Shown piece after piece: positions 32,958 through 40,505 of a DNA stretch of 64,000 bases (position 1 is its first letter; each line of letters starts with the position of its first letter). The notes below the pieces were generated by a model, which was not told the origin of the DNA, searched no databases, and saw nothing but the letters and a program-made list of their open reading frames with translations. Source of the DNA: Pseudodonghicola flavimaris. Its GTDB lineage: Bacteria > Pseudomonadota > Alphaproteobacteria > Rhodobacterales > Rhodobacteraceae. Position numbers and translations under genes: made by a program. The DNA is taken from positions 30,034 to 94,033 of the forward strand of contig NZ_JASNJD010000022.1 in the NCBI RefSeq assembly GCF_030164425.1, written 5' to 3'.

Positions 32958-33746
32958 TTAGATGTGCCGGTTCAGGCCGCCCGAAACATCGAGCTGCGCA
33001 CCGGTGATGTAGCTGGCCGCACGCGACCCGAGAAATGCGATGGCATTGGCGGCCTCTTCGGCGTCGCCCAGACGCTGCATCGGAATGCCCTTGCGTTCGG
33101 CCAGATCGCGATACCATTGCTCGCGGCTGACGCTCTGATCCTCTCGGGCGGCAAAGCGGCGGGTCCATTGCCCCGATCCGATCAGCCCCATCAGCACCGA
33201 ATTGACGCGCACGTCGGGCGCCAGTTCCAGGCTGAGGGATTTCAGCATGTTCTGCACCCCGGCGCGGGCCGAGGAGGTGCAGACCATATGGCTTTCTGGC
33301 TGATAGGCCAGCAGAGAGTTCACCGCGACGATGGCGCCCTTGGTCTCCTTCAGCATCGGCAGGAAGGCGCGGATCGGCAGCACCTGGCTGAAGATCTTCA
33401 GCTCATATTCGTCGCGCCAGTCCTGGTTCGAGGTATCGGCGAAGGTCGACTGACGGCCCTGGCCGGCGTTGTTCACCAAGAGGTCGCAGCGCCCGAAGCT
33501 GTCCTTCACCTTGTCGGCGAAGGCGTTCACTGCCTCCTCATCCAGCACCGAAAAGGCATCGGTCAGCACCCGGTCGGCGCCGAAGTCGCGGCGCAGCACC
33601 TCGGCCACATCCTCCAGCCGGGAGGCGTTGCGGGCGCAGAGCGCGACCTTGGCGCCCGACTCCAGCAACACCCGCACCGTGGCCAGCCCGATGCCGGAGG
33701 AGCCGCCGGTCACCACGGCGACGGAATTCTCGTACCCGAAGTTCAT
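32958..33746 (-). CDS. SDR-family protein lacking the catalytic Tyr/Lys
   Basis: Rossmann-fold SDR protein of 262 residues. The cofactor motif TGGSSGIGLA (about residue 14) and NNAG (about 92) are intact, as is the structural Ser in VNSLLAYQ. Where YxxxK is expected, the sequence is VCTSSARAG, so Tyr is replaced by Thr and Lys by Arg. It may therefore use another mechanism or only bind cofactor and ligand. Other SDRs with a similar TSxARAG segment are known to me from annotation, so this is probably a subfamily trait, not a sequencing error. It overlaps the VOC dioxygenase gene by ATGA. Confidence 0.88.
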   Translation of the reverse strand: MNFGYENSVAVVTGGSSGIGLATVRVLLESGAKVALCARNASRLEDVAEVLRRDFGADRVLTDAFSVLDEEAVNAFADKVKDSFGRCDLLVNNAGQGRQSTFADTSNQDWRDEYELKIFSQVLPIRAFLPMLKETKGAIVAVNSLLAYQPESHMVCTSSARAGVQNMLKSLSLELAPDVRVNSVLMGLIGSGQWTRRFAAREDQSVSREQWYRDLAERKGIPMQRLGDAEEAANAIAFLGSRAASYITGAQLDVSGGLNRHI

Positions 33747-34675
33747 TCTGCCGCCTCCGTCGTGGTCTTGCGCATTTCGGGGAAGCCCGGATCGGGGCGA
33801 CCCTGCATCACCGCGCGCTGCGCGGGCGTGGGCGGGCCGGCGGTCATCCACTGGTCCATCTTCTCGGGCACGTCGCGCGGCCAGACCTGCGCCTCATGGG
33901 TGGCCTCGTCGATCTGCTGCACCTCCGAGGTGAATTCGATCACGAAACCCGAGGGCGAGACGAAATAGGCGAAAGGATTGTCGCCCGGACCGTGACGGCC
34001 CGGCCCCCAGGTCGGTACATGGCCCTTCTGCCGCATCCGCCCGATCGAGCGCATGTATTCGTTGAGCGAGGGCAGCTCGAAGGCGACATGGTTGACGCTG
34101 GGATAGAAGGCGCGGACCAGCGCGATGGCATGGTGATCGGTGGAGCAGCGCAGGAACACCATCTGATCGGCGGAGTAATCCGAGACGCGGAAGCCCAGCA
34201 CCTCGGAATACCACTGTTCCAGGCCTTCCATGTCGGGGGTGTTCAGCACCACATGGCTGACCTTGCGCGGCTTGGCCCATTCGGGTTCGGCCTCGACCGT
34301 CAGCGCGTCGGTGCGGAACCGCAGGCGGCGGTTGTCGGGGTCGAGCACCTCGAAGCCATAGCCGCCCATCCAGTCGTCGAATTCCGCCGGCTTGCCGCTG
34401 ACCGGCGCGCCCTTGGCGATCACCTGATCGTAGAGCGCATCCATCGTCGCGCGGTCGGGCATCGAGAAATGCACATATTCGATGCCATAGGTCGGATCAT
34501 CCTTCAGACCGTAGAGGAAGGGCTCGGCGCTGGTGCCGCGCAGATAGACGGCGCCATCGTCCTTATGCGACAGCTTCAGCCCCCACATGTCTTCGTAGAA
34601 GGGCAGGGTGGTGGTCAGGTTCGGGCCGCGCATCATGATGCCGCGCAGGCCACCCACTCGTATCGTTTCAGTCAT
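33743..34675 (-). CDS. VOC-family extradiol-type dioxygenase
   Basis: Two-domain glyoxalase/extradiol dioxygenase (type I) of 310 residues. The C-terminal domain carries the likely 2-His-1-carboxylate metal site: His141 in KVSHVVLNTPDM, His196 in SVNHVAFELPSL and Glu247 in GFVIEFTSE. The N-terminal domain (residues 10-125) has lost equivalent ligands, as in catechol 2,3-dioxygenases. It would cleave a catechol-like ring next to the diol with O2. Neighbouring hydroxylases (Rieske at 36254, FAD monooxygenase at 40506) and the hydrolase at 34699 fit a meta-cleavage route. Starts at 34675; overlaps the SDR gene by ATGA. Confidence 0.88.
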   Translation of the reverse strand: MTETIRVGGLRGIMMRGPNLTTTLPFYEDMWGLKLSHKDDGAVYLRGTSAEPFLYGLKDDPTYGIEYVHFSMPDRATMDALYDQVIAKGAPVSGKPAEFDDWMGGYGFEVLDPDNRRLRFRTDALTVEAEPEWAKPRKVSHVVLNTPDMEGLEQWYSEVLGFRVSDYSADQMVFLRCSTDHHAIALVRAFYPSVNHVAFELPSLNEYMRSIGRMRQKGHVPTWGPGRHGPGDNPFAYFVSPSGFVIEFTSEVQQIDEATHEAQVWPRDVPEKMDQWMTAGPPTPAQRAVMQGRPDPGFPEMRKTTTEAAE

Positions 34676-34698
34676 GTCTTGTCCTCCGGGTCCGGCCA

Positions 34699-35517
34699 TC
34701 AGGGGGTGGCGGGTTCGGGTGTCAGCTCCAGCGCGGCGGCGAACCCGGCCGGGGCCTGTTGATAGATCGCATGCCCGGCTTCGGGGAGCAGGGTCAGCTT
34801 GCCGCGCAGCGGCCGGCGCAGAGCGGCATGGGCGCGGCGGGCGCCTTCGGGCGGGGTGACCTGATCCTCGGCGCCGACGATCACATCGGTCGGCACGGTC
34901 AGCTGCTCGGCGTCATCCAGCAGCCGGCCGGAGGCCAGCATCCGGGCCGCCTGGCCGTAGCCGGGCAGTTTCACCTGCGCCATGGTGCTGCGGACCAGAT
35001 CGACGACACCGGGGTTGTCCTCGGGGCGATAGACCAGCCGCGCGGCGCGGGCGGCGGCAAAGGCCTCCGCCCCCTGGCGTTCCAGATCGTCCAGCCGGGT
35101 CTGGGCCGCCGCGCTCAGGGCGCCGCCGCGGGCCATGCCGTGCCCCAACGCCGGCGAGGCCAGCGTCAGGTGGCTGACCCGGTCGCGGCGGGCGGCGGCA
35201 AAGCTCGCCCCCATCAGCGCGCCCAGCGAATGGCCGAGCAGCATCACCGGGGTGCCGGGGGCGACCCGGTCGAGGAAGCCGTCGAGCGCGCGGGCGTAGT
35301 CGGCGGCCACCGGCCAGTCCTCGGCCAGCGGCGTGGAGGCGGCGTAGCCCGGGGCGTTCCAGGCGATTACCCGCAGGTCGGCCGGCAGATGCGGCAGCAG
35401 CGGCGTGAACGAGGCAGCCTGAGAGCCGATGCCGTGCAGCAGCACCAGAACCGCACCGTTGCCGGGCCGCTCCAGGTAGCTGATGCCGCCCGAGGTATGG
35501 GGGTGCCAGCCGCTCAT
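34699..35517 (-). CDS. Alpha/beta hydrolase
   Basis: Cytoplasmic hydrolase of 272 residues. The oxyanion motif HGIG is near residue 28, the nucleophile elbow GHSLGALMG near 95, the acid in VGAEDQVTPPEG near 217 and the His in PEAGHAIYQ near 250, so the triad is complete. It resembles C-C hydrolases of meta-cleavage pathways (BphD/MhpC type), which split the ring-fission product, and also 3-oxoadipate enol-lactonases. Lying between the SDR and the extradiol dioxygenase genes, the first option is favoured. The ATG at 35517 overlaps the stop of the SDR gene (ATGA). Confidence 0.88.
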   Translation of the reverse strand: MSGWHPHTSGGISYLERPGNGAVLVLLHGIGSQAASFTPLLPHLPADLRVIAWNAPGYAASTPLAEDWPVAADYARALDGFLDRVAPGTPVMLLGHSLGALMGASFAAARRDRVSHLTLASPALGHGMARGGALSAAAQTRLDDLERQGAEAFAAARAARLVYRPEDNPGVVDLVRSTMAQVKLPGYGQAARMLASGRLLDDAEQLTVPTDVIVGAEDQVTPPEGARRAHAALRRPLRGKLTLLPEAGHAIYQQAPAGFAAALELTPEPATP

Positions 35518-36251
35518 TTGAACACGAAGCCGTTGTTGACCGGCAGGGTCTGGCCGGTCAGCGTCAGCGCCCCCTCGCTCAGAAGGAAAGCAATCACATC
35601 GGTGATCTCGCCCGGCGCCTGCGGCCCCGGTACGGCGCGGCCTTCGGAATAGAGCCGGTGACGTGCCTCGGGGACGTAATCGGTCGAGGGGGTGGTGAGG
35701 ATCCCCGGCGCCACGGCGGTGATGCCGACGCGGTCGGGGCCCAGTTCGCGCGACAGCGACCGGGTCATCGCCATCACCGCGCCCTTGCTGGCGGTGTAGG
35801 ACAGCAGGTTCGGCGCGCCCCAGAGCGCGGTGTCGGAGGCGACGTTGACCACCCGGCCGGAGCCGGAGGCGCGCAGCATCGGCGCGCAGGCGCGGGTCAT
35901 CAGCCAGGTGCCGCGGACATTGACGCGATGCACCAGATCCCAACTGTCGATCTCGATCTGGTCGAACGGGATGCCGCCGATGCCGGTGGCGATGGCGCCG
36001 TTGTTGACCAACCCGTGCAGCGCCCCGTGCGTCAGCTCGGACACCGCCGCCCCCAGCGCCGCGATCGATGCCGGATCGGCCAGGTCGACGGGCAGGAACT
36101 CTGCCCCGACCTCAAGGGCGGTGGCGCGACCCTCGTCCTCGGCGATGTCGGCGACGATCAGCCGGGCGCCGTGGCCGGCCAGGCTGCGGGCGATCTCCGC
36201 CCCCAGTCCCCGGGCCGCGCCGGTCAGCAGGATATGCCGGTCCTTGAGCAT
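35514..36251 (-). CDS. Short-chain dehydrogenase/reductase with intact catalytic site
   Basis: NAD(P)-dependent oxidoreductase of 245 residues. Motifs: TGAARGLGAEIA (about residue 9), NNGA (about 83, Gly for the usual Ala), Ser in NVASDTALWG and Tyr/Lys in YTASKGAVMA. It follows the Rieske oxygenase gene with a 2-bp gap and precedes the hydrolase gene. A dehydrogenase next to a Rieske oxygenase often converts a cis-dihydrodiol to a catechol; that role is plausible here and would feed the extradiol dioxygenase. The ATG at 36251 follows GGAG; GTG at 36257 is an alternative. Confidence 0.9.
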   Translation of the reverse strand: MLKDRHILLTGAARGLGAEIARSLAGHGARLIVADIAEDEGRATALEVGAEFLPVDLADPASIAALGAAVSELTHGALHGLVNNGAIATGIGGIPFDQIEIDSWDLVHRVNVRGTWLMTRACAPMLRASGSGRVVNVASDTALWGAPNLLSYTASKGAVMAMTRSLSRELGPDRVGITAVAPGILTTPSTDYVPEARHRLYSEGRAVPGPQAPGEITDVIAFLLSEGALTLTGQTLPVNNGFVFK

Positions 36252-36253
36252 GA

Positions 36254-37303
36254 TCACTCCGCCGCGACGTCTTGCTGTTTCAGTTCCGCCTCGATCTGCG
36301 CCTTGGCGGCGCGGGTCAGGATCTGGCGCAGACGGGTGACGCCCAGGTCGTGCTGATAGAGCATCTCGCGCTTGCGGGCGTCATCGGGCATGCCTTCCAG
36401 CATGACCCGGTCCTGTTCCAGCACGTCCCAATGGGTCTTTTCCATCTTGGCGCGATAGAGGAACCGCCAGCTGTCGCGGGCCAGCCCCTTCACTTCGCGC
36501 ATGCGCCAGAAGAACACCTTGGTGGTCAGCTCGTCCATAGGGGTGACGAAGCCGATGATGCGGAACACGCCGCCCGGGCCGGCCGCCGGCGGATAGGGGA
36601 TTTCGAGGAAACAGAACATGTCGCCCGGGTAGACCTCGAACTCGGTCCAGTCGAAATTCTCGCCGGTCTGGCCGACACGCTCGATGCGGAAACCGTTGTC
36701 GGTCTTGTCGAGCTGCATCAGGTCCTGTTTCGACCCGTAGGCGAGGGTGAAGCTCTCGGCGTGCAGATAGCAGCCGTGCATCGGGTCGGCGAGGTTGTCG
36801 AGCGCGTAGCGATAGTTCGATTCCCAGACCGAGGTGCAGAGGAAGCCGGCCCAGTTCTCGTGATCCATCATCACCGCCGGCAGTTTCAGCTCGGGCGCTT
36901 CGGGTTGATCGACGGAGGGCACATAGACGAAGACCGCGTCATAGGCTTCGGTCACCGGATAGGATTTCAGCGCCTTGCGGCCCTCCAGCGCGCATTCGGG
37001 CATCGCCGGAACGCTGACCACGACACCGTCGCCATCGACCACCACGCCGTGATAGCGGCAGGCGATATTGCCCTCGTGCAGCTCGCCATAGCTCAGCGGC
37101 GCGCCGCGGTGGGGGCAGAAGTCCTCGATGCAGCGCAGCTTGCCGGCGCCGTCCCGCCACAGCACGATCTTTTCGCCCAGCAGCTTGGTGCCATAGGGTT
37201 TGGAGGTCTTCACCTCGACCGATTTGCACACCGGGTACCACTGGCCGCGCAGGCCCTCGTTCACCCGTTTCTCGATCAGCGCCTTCTTGTCGATGGCAGT
37301 CAT
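36254..37303 (-). CDS. Rieske oxygenase, catalytic (alpha) subunit
   Basis: Ring- or side-chain-hydroxylating oxygenase of 349 residues. Rieske [2Fe-2S] ligands are Cys63, His65, Cys82 and His85 (CPHRGAPLSYGELHEG, then ACRYHG). The mononuclear iron site is in NLADPMHGCYLH, with His177, His182 and bridging Asp174; the third ligand is probably Asp299 in VLEQDR. The short length fits the one-component (type IA-like, vanillate demethylase) group rather than toluene-type dioxygenases, and no beta subunit is present. No dedicated Rieske reductase is encoded nearby; the flavodoxin and FprA-like reductase of the same cluster are the best candidate donors. Confidence 0.93.
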   Translation of the reverse strand: MTAIDKKALIEKRVNEGLRGQWYPVCKSVEVKTSKPYGTKLLGEKIVLWRDGAGKLRCIEDFCPHRGAPLSYGELHEGNIACRYHGVVVDGDGVVVSVPAMPECALEGRKALKSYPVTEAYDAVFVYVPSVDQPEAPELKLPAVMMDHENWAGFLCTSVWESNYRYALDNLADPMHGCYLHAESFTLAYGSKQDLMQLDKTDNGFRIERVGQTGENFDWTEFEVYPGDMFCFLEIPYPPAAGPGGVFRIIGFVTPMDELTTKVFFWRMREVKGLARDSWRFLYRAKMEKTHWDVLEQDRVMLEGMPDDARKREMLYQHDLGVTRLRQILTRAAKAQIEAELKQQDVAAE

Positions 37304-37348
37304 GGCTTTCTCCCTTGGGAAATCAATGCGTTGAGGTCTCAGGCGGGC

Positions 37349-38197
37349 TCAGTGCTGCGCCTTGGGAAGATAGTGCAGGATGCGTTCCTCGACGTGTTGC
37401 AGCACGGTGTAGAGCAGGAACCCGATCACGGTCAGCAGGATGATGGCGTTGAACACCATCGCGGCATTGGCCTGGCCGCCGCCGTAGGAAATCAGATAGC
37501 CGAGCCCGGTGTTGCCGCCGATCAGCTCGCCCACGGTGATGCCGATCACCGCGAGGGTGGAGGCAATGCGCAGGCCGGCCATCAGGTTCGGCAGGGTCGA
37601 GGGCATTTCGATCTTCCAGAAGATGCCGAGACGGCTGAGGTTGTAGGCGCGAGCCAGGTTGACCAGGTCGCGGTCGACGGTGCGCATCGCCTGCAGCACG
37701 TTGACCAGCACCGGAAAGAAGACGATCAGCACCGTCACCAGCATCTTGGGCATGGCGTTATAGCCGAACCACATGATGAAGAGCGGTGCGAAGGCGACCT
37801 TGGGGGCGATCTGCAATGCCAGGATATAGGGCGACAGCACCTTTTCCCAGAACGGCGACATGCCCAGCAGATAGCCCAGAACGGCGCCCAGCAGGCTGCC
37901 GACGGCAAAACCCAGCACGGTGTAGAGCGCGGTCGACAGGGTGTTCGACACCAGCTTTTCGTAAAGCCACATGCGCTTCATTTCGACCAGGCAGTCGGTC
38001 AGCGTCGGAATGATGTATTTCGGCACGTCCAGCGCCGGCGGCAGGTATTGCCAGGCCAGCAGGACCAGGGCGAGCAGCCCGAGGCTTGCGATTGTGGTGC
38101 TTTTGCTGCGGTCCATGCGCTGTCTCCCGGCTTTCGCGCGTCTTTGAGAGGTGGCCGGGGCGTTCGCCCCGGCCGAGCTTGCAGTTGCGTCGGTCAT
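37349..38197 (-). CDS. ABC importer permease (SsuC/TauC type)
   Basis: Inner-membrane permease of 282 residues with about six helices. The EAA loop appears as NLARAYNLSRLGIFWKIEMP near residue 181, which contacts the ATPase. It belongs to the family that imports sulfonates, pyrimidines, nitrate or aromatics together with NMT1-type binding proteins. It overlaps the binding-protein gene by ATGA. The N-terminal 28 residues are polar and precede the first helix, and an internal ATG at 38116 (MDRSKSTT) could be the true start. It serves as the transport entry to the catabolic cluster. Confidence 0.92.
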   Translation of the reverse strand: MTDATASSAGANAPATSQRRAKAGRQRMDRSKSTTIASLGLLALVLLAWQYLPPALDVPKYIIPTLTDCLVEMKRMWLYEKLVSNTLSTALYTVLGFAVGSLLGAVLGYLLGMSPFWEKVLSPYILALQIAPKVAFAPLFIMWFGYNAMPKMLVTVLIVFFPVLVNVLQAMRTVDRDLVNLARAYNLSRLGIFWKIEMPSTLPNLMAGLRIASTLAVIGITVGELIGGNTGLGYLISYGGGQANAAMVFNAIILLTVIGFLLYTVLQHVEERILHYLPKAQH

Positions 38198-39168
38198 TTC
38201 ACGAAGTCGTTGGTGTAAAGCTCATCCACCGGGACGGCGGTGCTCACCAGACCGGCATCGACATAGAATTTCTGCACCTTGGCGATCCGCTCGGGATCGA
38301 AGGCGCCCAGCGGCAGGCCGGGGGCCTCGGGGTAGATCAGCGTCGAATAGGCGCGCATCACCGCCTCGATCTGGGCTTCCTTGCCGGAATGCTGCGGCAC
38401 GAAGGAGACATAGTCCTTGGCGGCCTGGGCCGGGTCGGTGGTGATGTCGTTGATCGCCTTCAGCACGCCCTGAACCATGCCGCGTACCACCTCGGGCCGC
38501 TCTGCGATGGTCTTGTCGGAGGCGATGATCGCCTGCGCCATGGCGGGGAAGATGCTGTCGACCGGTTGCTGCTCCAGCTCGACGCCGGCGCCCTGCACGG
38601 CGGCGATCCATTCCGGCACGCCGGAGAACCCGTCAAGCTTGCCGGCGATGGTCAGCTGGATGATGCCGCCCGGGCCGACGGCCTGGATGTCGACGTCGTT
38701 CTTGGTCAGCCCGACCGAGGCCAGCGCACCCAGCAGGTTGTAATAGGTGGTGTCCTGGAAGGCGAGCACGCCGATCGACTTGCCCTTGAAATCGGCCGGG
38801 CCGGTGATGCCGCTGTCCTTGCGCCAGGCCAGCTGGGTCAGGCCGCGGCCGCCCAGCAGCGCCACGCCGCGGATATCCAGCCCGTTGGCGCGGACGATGA
38901 TCGGGGTGTCGCCGATGCCGCCGCCGAGATCGGCGTTGCCCACCGCGACCTGGGTCGCCACATCGGCGCCGCCCTTGCCGACCTGGAAGGTCACGTCGAG
39001 CCCGGCATCCTCGAAATAGCCCTTGCCCTTGGCCAGCTGGAACGGCGCGAAGGCCGGCAGGAAGTCCGGCGCCGGAAAGAGGTAGGTGACTTTTTCGGTT
39101 GCCATCGCTGCCGTCGCCGACAGGGCGACCGCAGCGGCGGCGATGGTTTTCAGGATGCTGTGTTTCAT
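38194..39168 (-). CDS. ABC substrate-binding protein, NMT1/THI5-like
   Basis: Periplasmic binding protein of 324 residues with a signal peptide (TIAAAAVALSATAAMATE). The mature part starts with the pattern typical of the NMT1 family (FLPAFAPFQLAKGKGYFEDA, VGKGGADVATQVAVGNADLG), followed by the hinge region with GITGPADFKGKSIGVLAF. Members bind thiamine precursors, sulfonates, phthalate or other small aromatics; no residue I can see decides between these. It lies between its permease and ATPase genes in a three-gene importer. Confidence 0.92.
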   Translation of the reverse strand: MKHSILKTIAAAAVALSATAAMATEKVTYLFPAPDFLPAFAPFQLAKGKGYFEDAGLDVTFQVGKGGADVATQVAVGNADLGGGIGDTPIIVRANGLDIRGVALLGGRGLTQLAWRKDSGITGPADFKGKSIGVLAFQDTTYYNLLGALASVGLTKNDVDIQAVGPGGIIQLTIAGKLDGFSGVPEWIAAVQGAGVELEQQPVDSIFPAMAQAIIASDKTIAERPEVVRGMVQGVLKAINDITTDPAQAAKDYVSFVPQHSGKEAQIEAVMRAYSTLIYPEAPGLPLGAFDPERIAKVQKFYVDAGLVSTAVPVDELYTNDFVK

Positions 39169-39188
39169 GGTGTTGGAACTCCCTGTTA

Positions 39189-39959
39189 TCAGGCTGCTTT
39201 TTCTTCTAGTTTCAAGTATTTGAAGAGCTGGGCGGCATAGTCGCTCACCTCCGGCAGTACCCGCCGCTTGATCGGTTCGTCGCGGTGCGGCAGGTCGATC
39301 TTGATCTCGGCAATCACCGACCCGGGCCGCTCGCTCAGCACCAGGATGCGGTCGGACATCAGCACGGCTTCGGCCAGGTCGTGGGTGATCAGCAGCGTGG
39401 TCTTGCCTGCCTCGGAGATGGTCTTGGCGAAGGCGTTCTGCAGCAACAGCTTGGTCTGCGCGTCGAGCGCCGAGAACGGTTCGTCCAGCAGGATGATCTC
39501 GGGGTCGATCGCCAGCGTCCGGGCCAGTGCCGCGCGCTGCCGCATGCCGCCGGAGAGCTGATAGGGATAATGATGTTCGAACCCGGCGAGGTGGCAGGCT
39601 TCCAGCTCTTCCATTGCGCGGGCGCGGCGGTCGGCCTTGGAGACGCCGCGCGCCTCAAGTCCGAATTCGATATTGGTGATGATGCTGCGCCAGGGCAGAA
39701 GCAGATCCTTTTGCAGCATGAAGCCGACATGGGCATTGGGGCCCATCACCGGCTGATCGCTGACCAGCACCTCGCCGCGGGTCGGCTGATAGAGCCCGGC
39801 GGTCATCGACAGGATGGTCGACTTGCCGCAGCCCGAGGGGCCGACGACGGAAACGAATTCGCCCTTTTCCACCCGGAAGCTGACGTCCGAGACGGCGGTC
39901 ATCTCGCCGCCGGAGGTGGTGGGGAAGGTCTTGGTGACCGAGCGGAATTCAAGCGCCAT
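39189..39959 (-). CDS. ABC importer ATPase (SsuB/TauB type)
   Basis: ATPase of 256 residues. Walker A is GPSGCGKST (about residue 41), Q-loop LQKDLLLPW, signature LSGGMRQRA, Walker B IILLDEPFSALDAQT and H-loop LITHDLAEA. It energises the permease encoded at 37349. The start is ambiguous: ATG 39959 (MALEF) is chosen because GAGG is 9 bp upstream; ATG 39965 is also possible. The gene overlaps the end of the small upstream gene by 11 bp, so the two are coupled. Confidence 0.93.
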   Translation of the reverse strand: MALEFRSVTKTFPTTSGGEMTAVSDVSFRVEKGEFVSVVGPSGCGKSTILSMTAGLYQPTRGEVLVSDQPVMGPNAHVGFMLQKDLLLPWRSIITNIEFGLEARGVSKADRRARAMEELEACHLAGFEHHYPYQLSGGMRQRAALARTLAIDPEIILLDEPFSALDAQTKLLLQNAFAKTISEAGKTTLLITHDLAEAVLMSDRILVLSERPGSVIAEIKIDLPHRDEPIKRRVLPEVSDYAAQLFKYLKLEEKAA

Positions 39960-40251
39960 AGCCATGCGCCTCATAGGCGGCATCGAGATCGGCGTTGATT
40001 GCGGCCAGTTCCTCGGCCAGCAGCGCCTCGGTCCAGTCGGTCCGCCCGGAGACCGGTGCCGGCAGCGCGCGTTCGGCTAGGGCCGCGGCGACGGCGGCGT
40101 AATCGTGGGTGCCGGCGCCGTAGATTTCCATCAGCGTCTCTGCCAGCGCGGTTTCGGCCTCGGTCAGCGGCCGGCCCTGGCATTGATGCGCCAGGTCGGG
40201 GCGGCTGGTGTCGCGGGCTCGTTCCGACAGCTTGTCCTTGAATGCATCCAT
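39949..40251 (-). CDS. Small conserved protein, possible recombinase-like HTH domain
   Basis: Protein of 100 residues with no signal peptide or membrane helix. Residues about 27-92 look helical: EAETALAETLMEIYGAG, THDYAAVAAALAERA, then DWTEALLAEELAAINADL. This pattern resembles the short proteins annotated as recombinase-like helix-turn-helix domain, often near Rieske oxygenase clusters; that assignment is from memory and uncertain. It is the first gene of the long minus-strand run and is preceded by an operator-like repeat at 40291-40315. A role in regulation or enzyme assembly is possible; the function is unknown. Confidence 0.75.
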   Translation of the reverse strand: MDAFKDKLSERARDTSRPDLAHQCQGRPLTEAETALAETLMEIYGAGTHDYAAVAAALAERALPAPVSGRTDWTEALLAEELAAINADLDAAYEAHGYGA

Positions 40252-40290
40252 GTGTCTCAGCCTCCTGTCGCGGTCTTCGCGGTCACTTAG

Positions 40291-40315
40291 TGTTCACATA
40301 TAAACAGTATGTTCA
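40291..40315. promoter_or_regulatory. Operator candidate TGTTCA-N13-TGTTCA (leftward)
   Basis: Two TGTTCA half-sites (40291-40296 and 40310-40315) form a direct repeat with a 19-bp period, about two helical turns. They lie 40 bp upstream of the minus-strand cluster. A mirror-image copy with the same spacing is at 40428-40452, in front of the divergent monooxygenase. Together they look like paired binding sites for one regulator, probably an IclR protein. Confidence 0.6.
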
Positions 40316-40427
40316 AAAATGATGTTGCGGCATTCCTCCCTGATGAGTCAAGAAATTTCCCGGCCTCGGCTGGGGTGAGGGGCGATTGCATTGACAACTG
40401 CCCGTATCGACGTCAAAAATTCTAATA

Positions 40428-40452
40428 CGAACAGTGTGTTTTATATTGAACA
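40428..40452. promoter_or_regulatory. Operator candidate TGAACA/CGAACA with 13-bp spacing (rightward)
   Basis: On the minus strand this reads TGTTCA-N13-TGTTCG, the same 19-bp-period direct repeat as at 40291-40315 but in the opposite orientation. It ends 53 bp before the monooxygenase start at 40506. The arrangement is symmetric about the middle of the divergent promoter region. Confidence 0.6.
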
Positions 40453-40505
40453 TATGCGGTGAGCGGAAGATTTCTGTGTTTGCCGCCTCGCAGGGGAGCC
40501 TCTTC

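Noticed and set aside
36272..38218. Plus-strand open frames over the Rieske and permease genes, and similarly over 31251-33968 and 9569-11674
   Set aside because: Antisense shadows of well-identified genes.
40391..40426. TTGACA at 40391 with TCTAAT at 40421 as a sigma-70 promoter
   Set aside because: The 24-bp spacing is too long; boxes not assigned.
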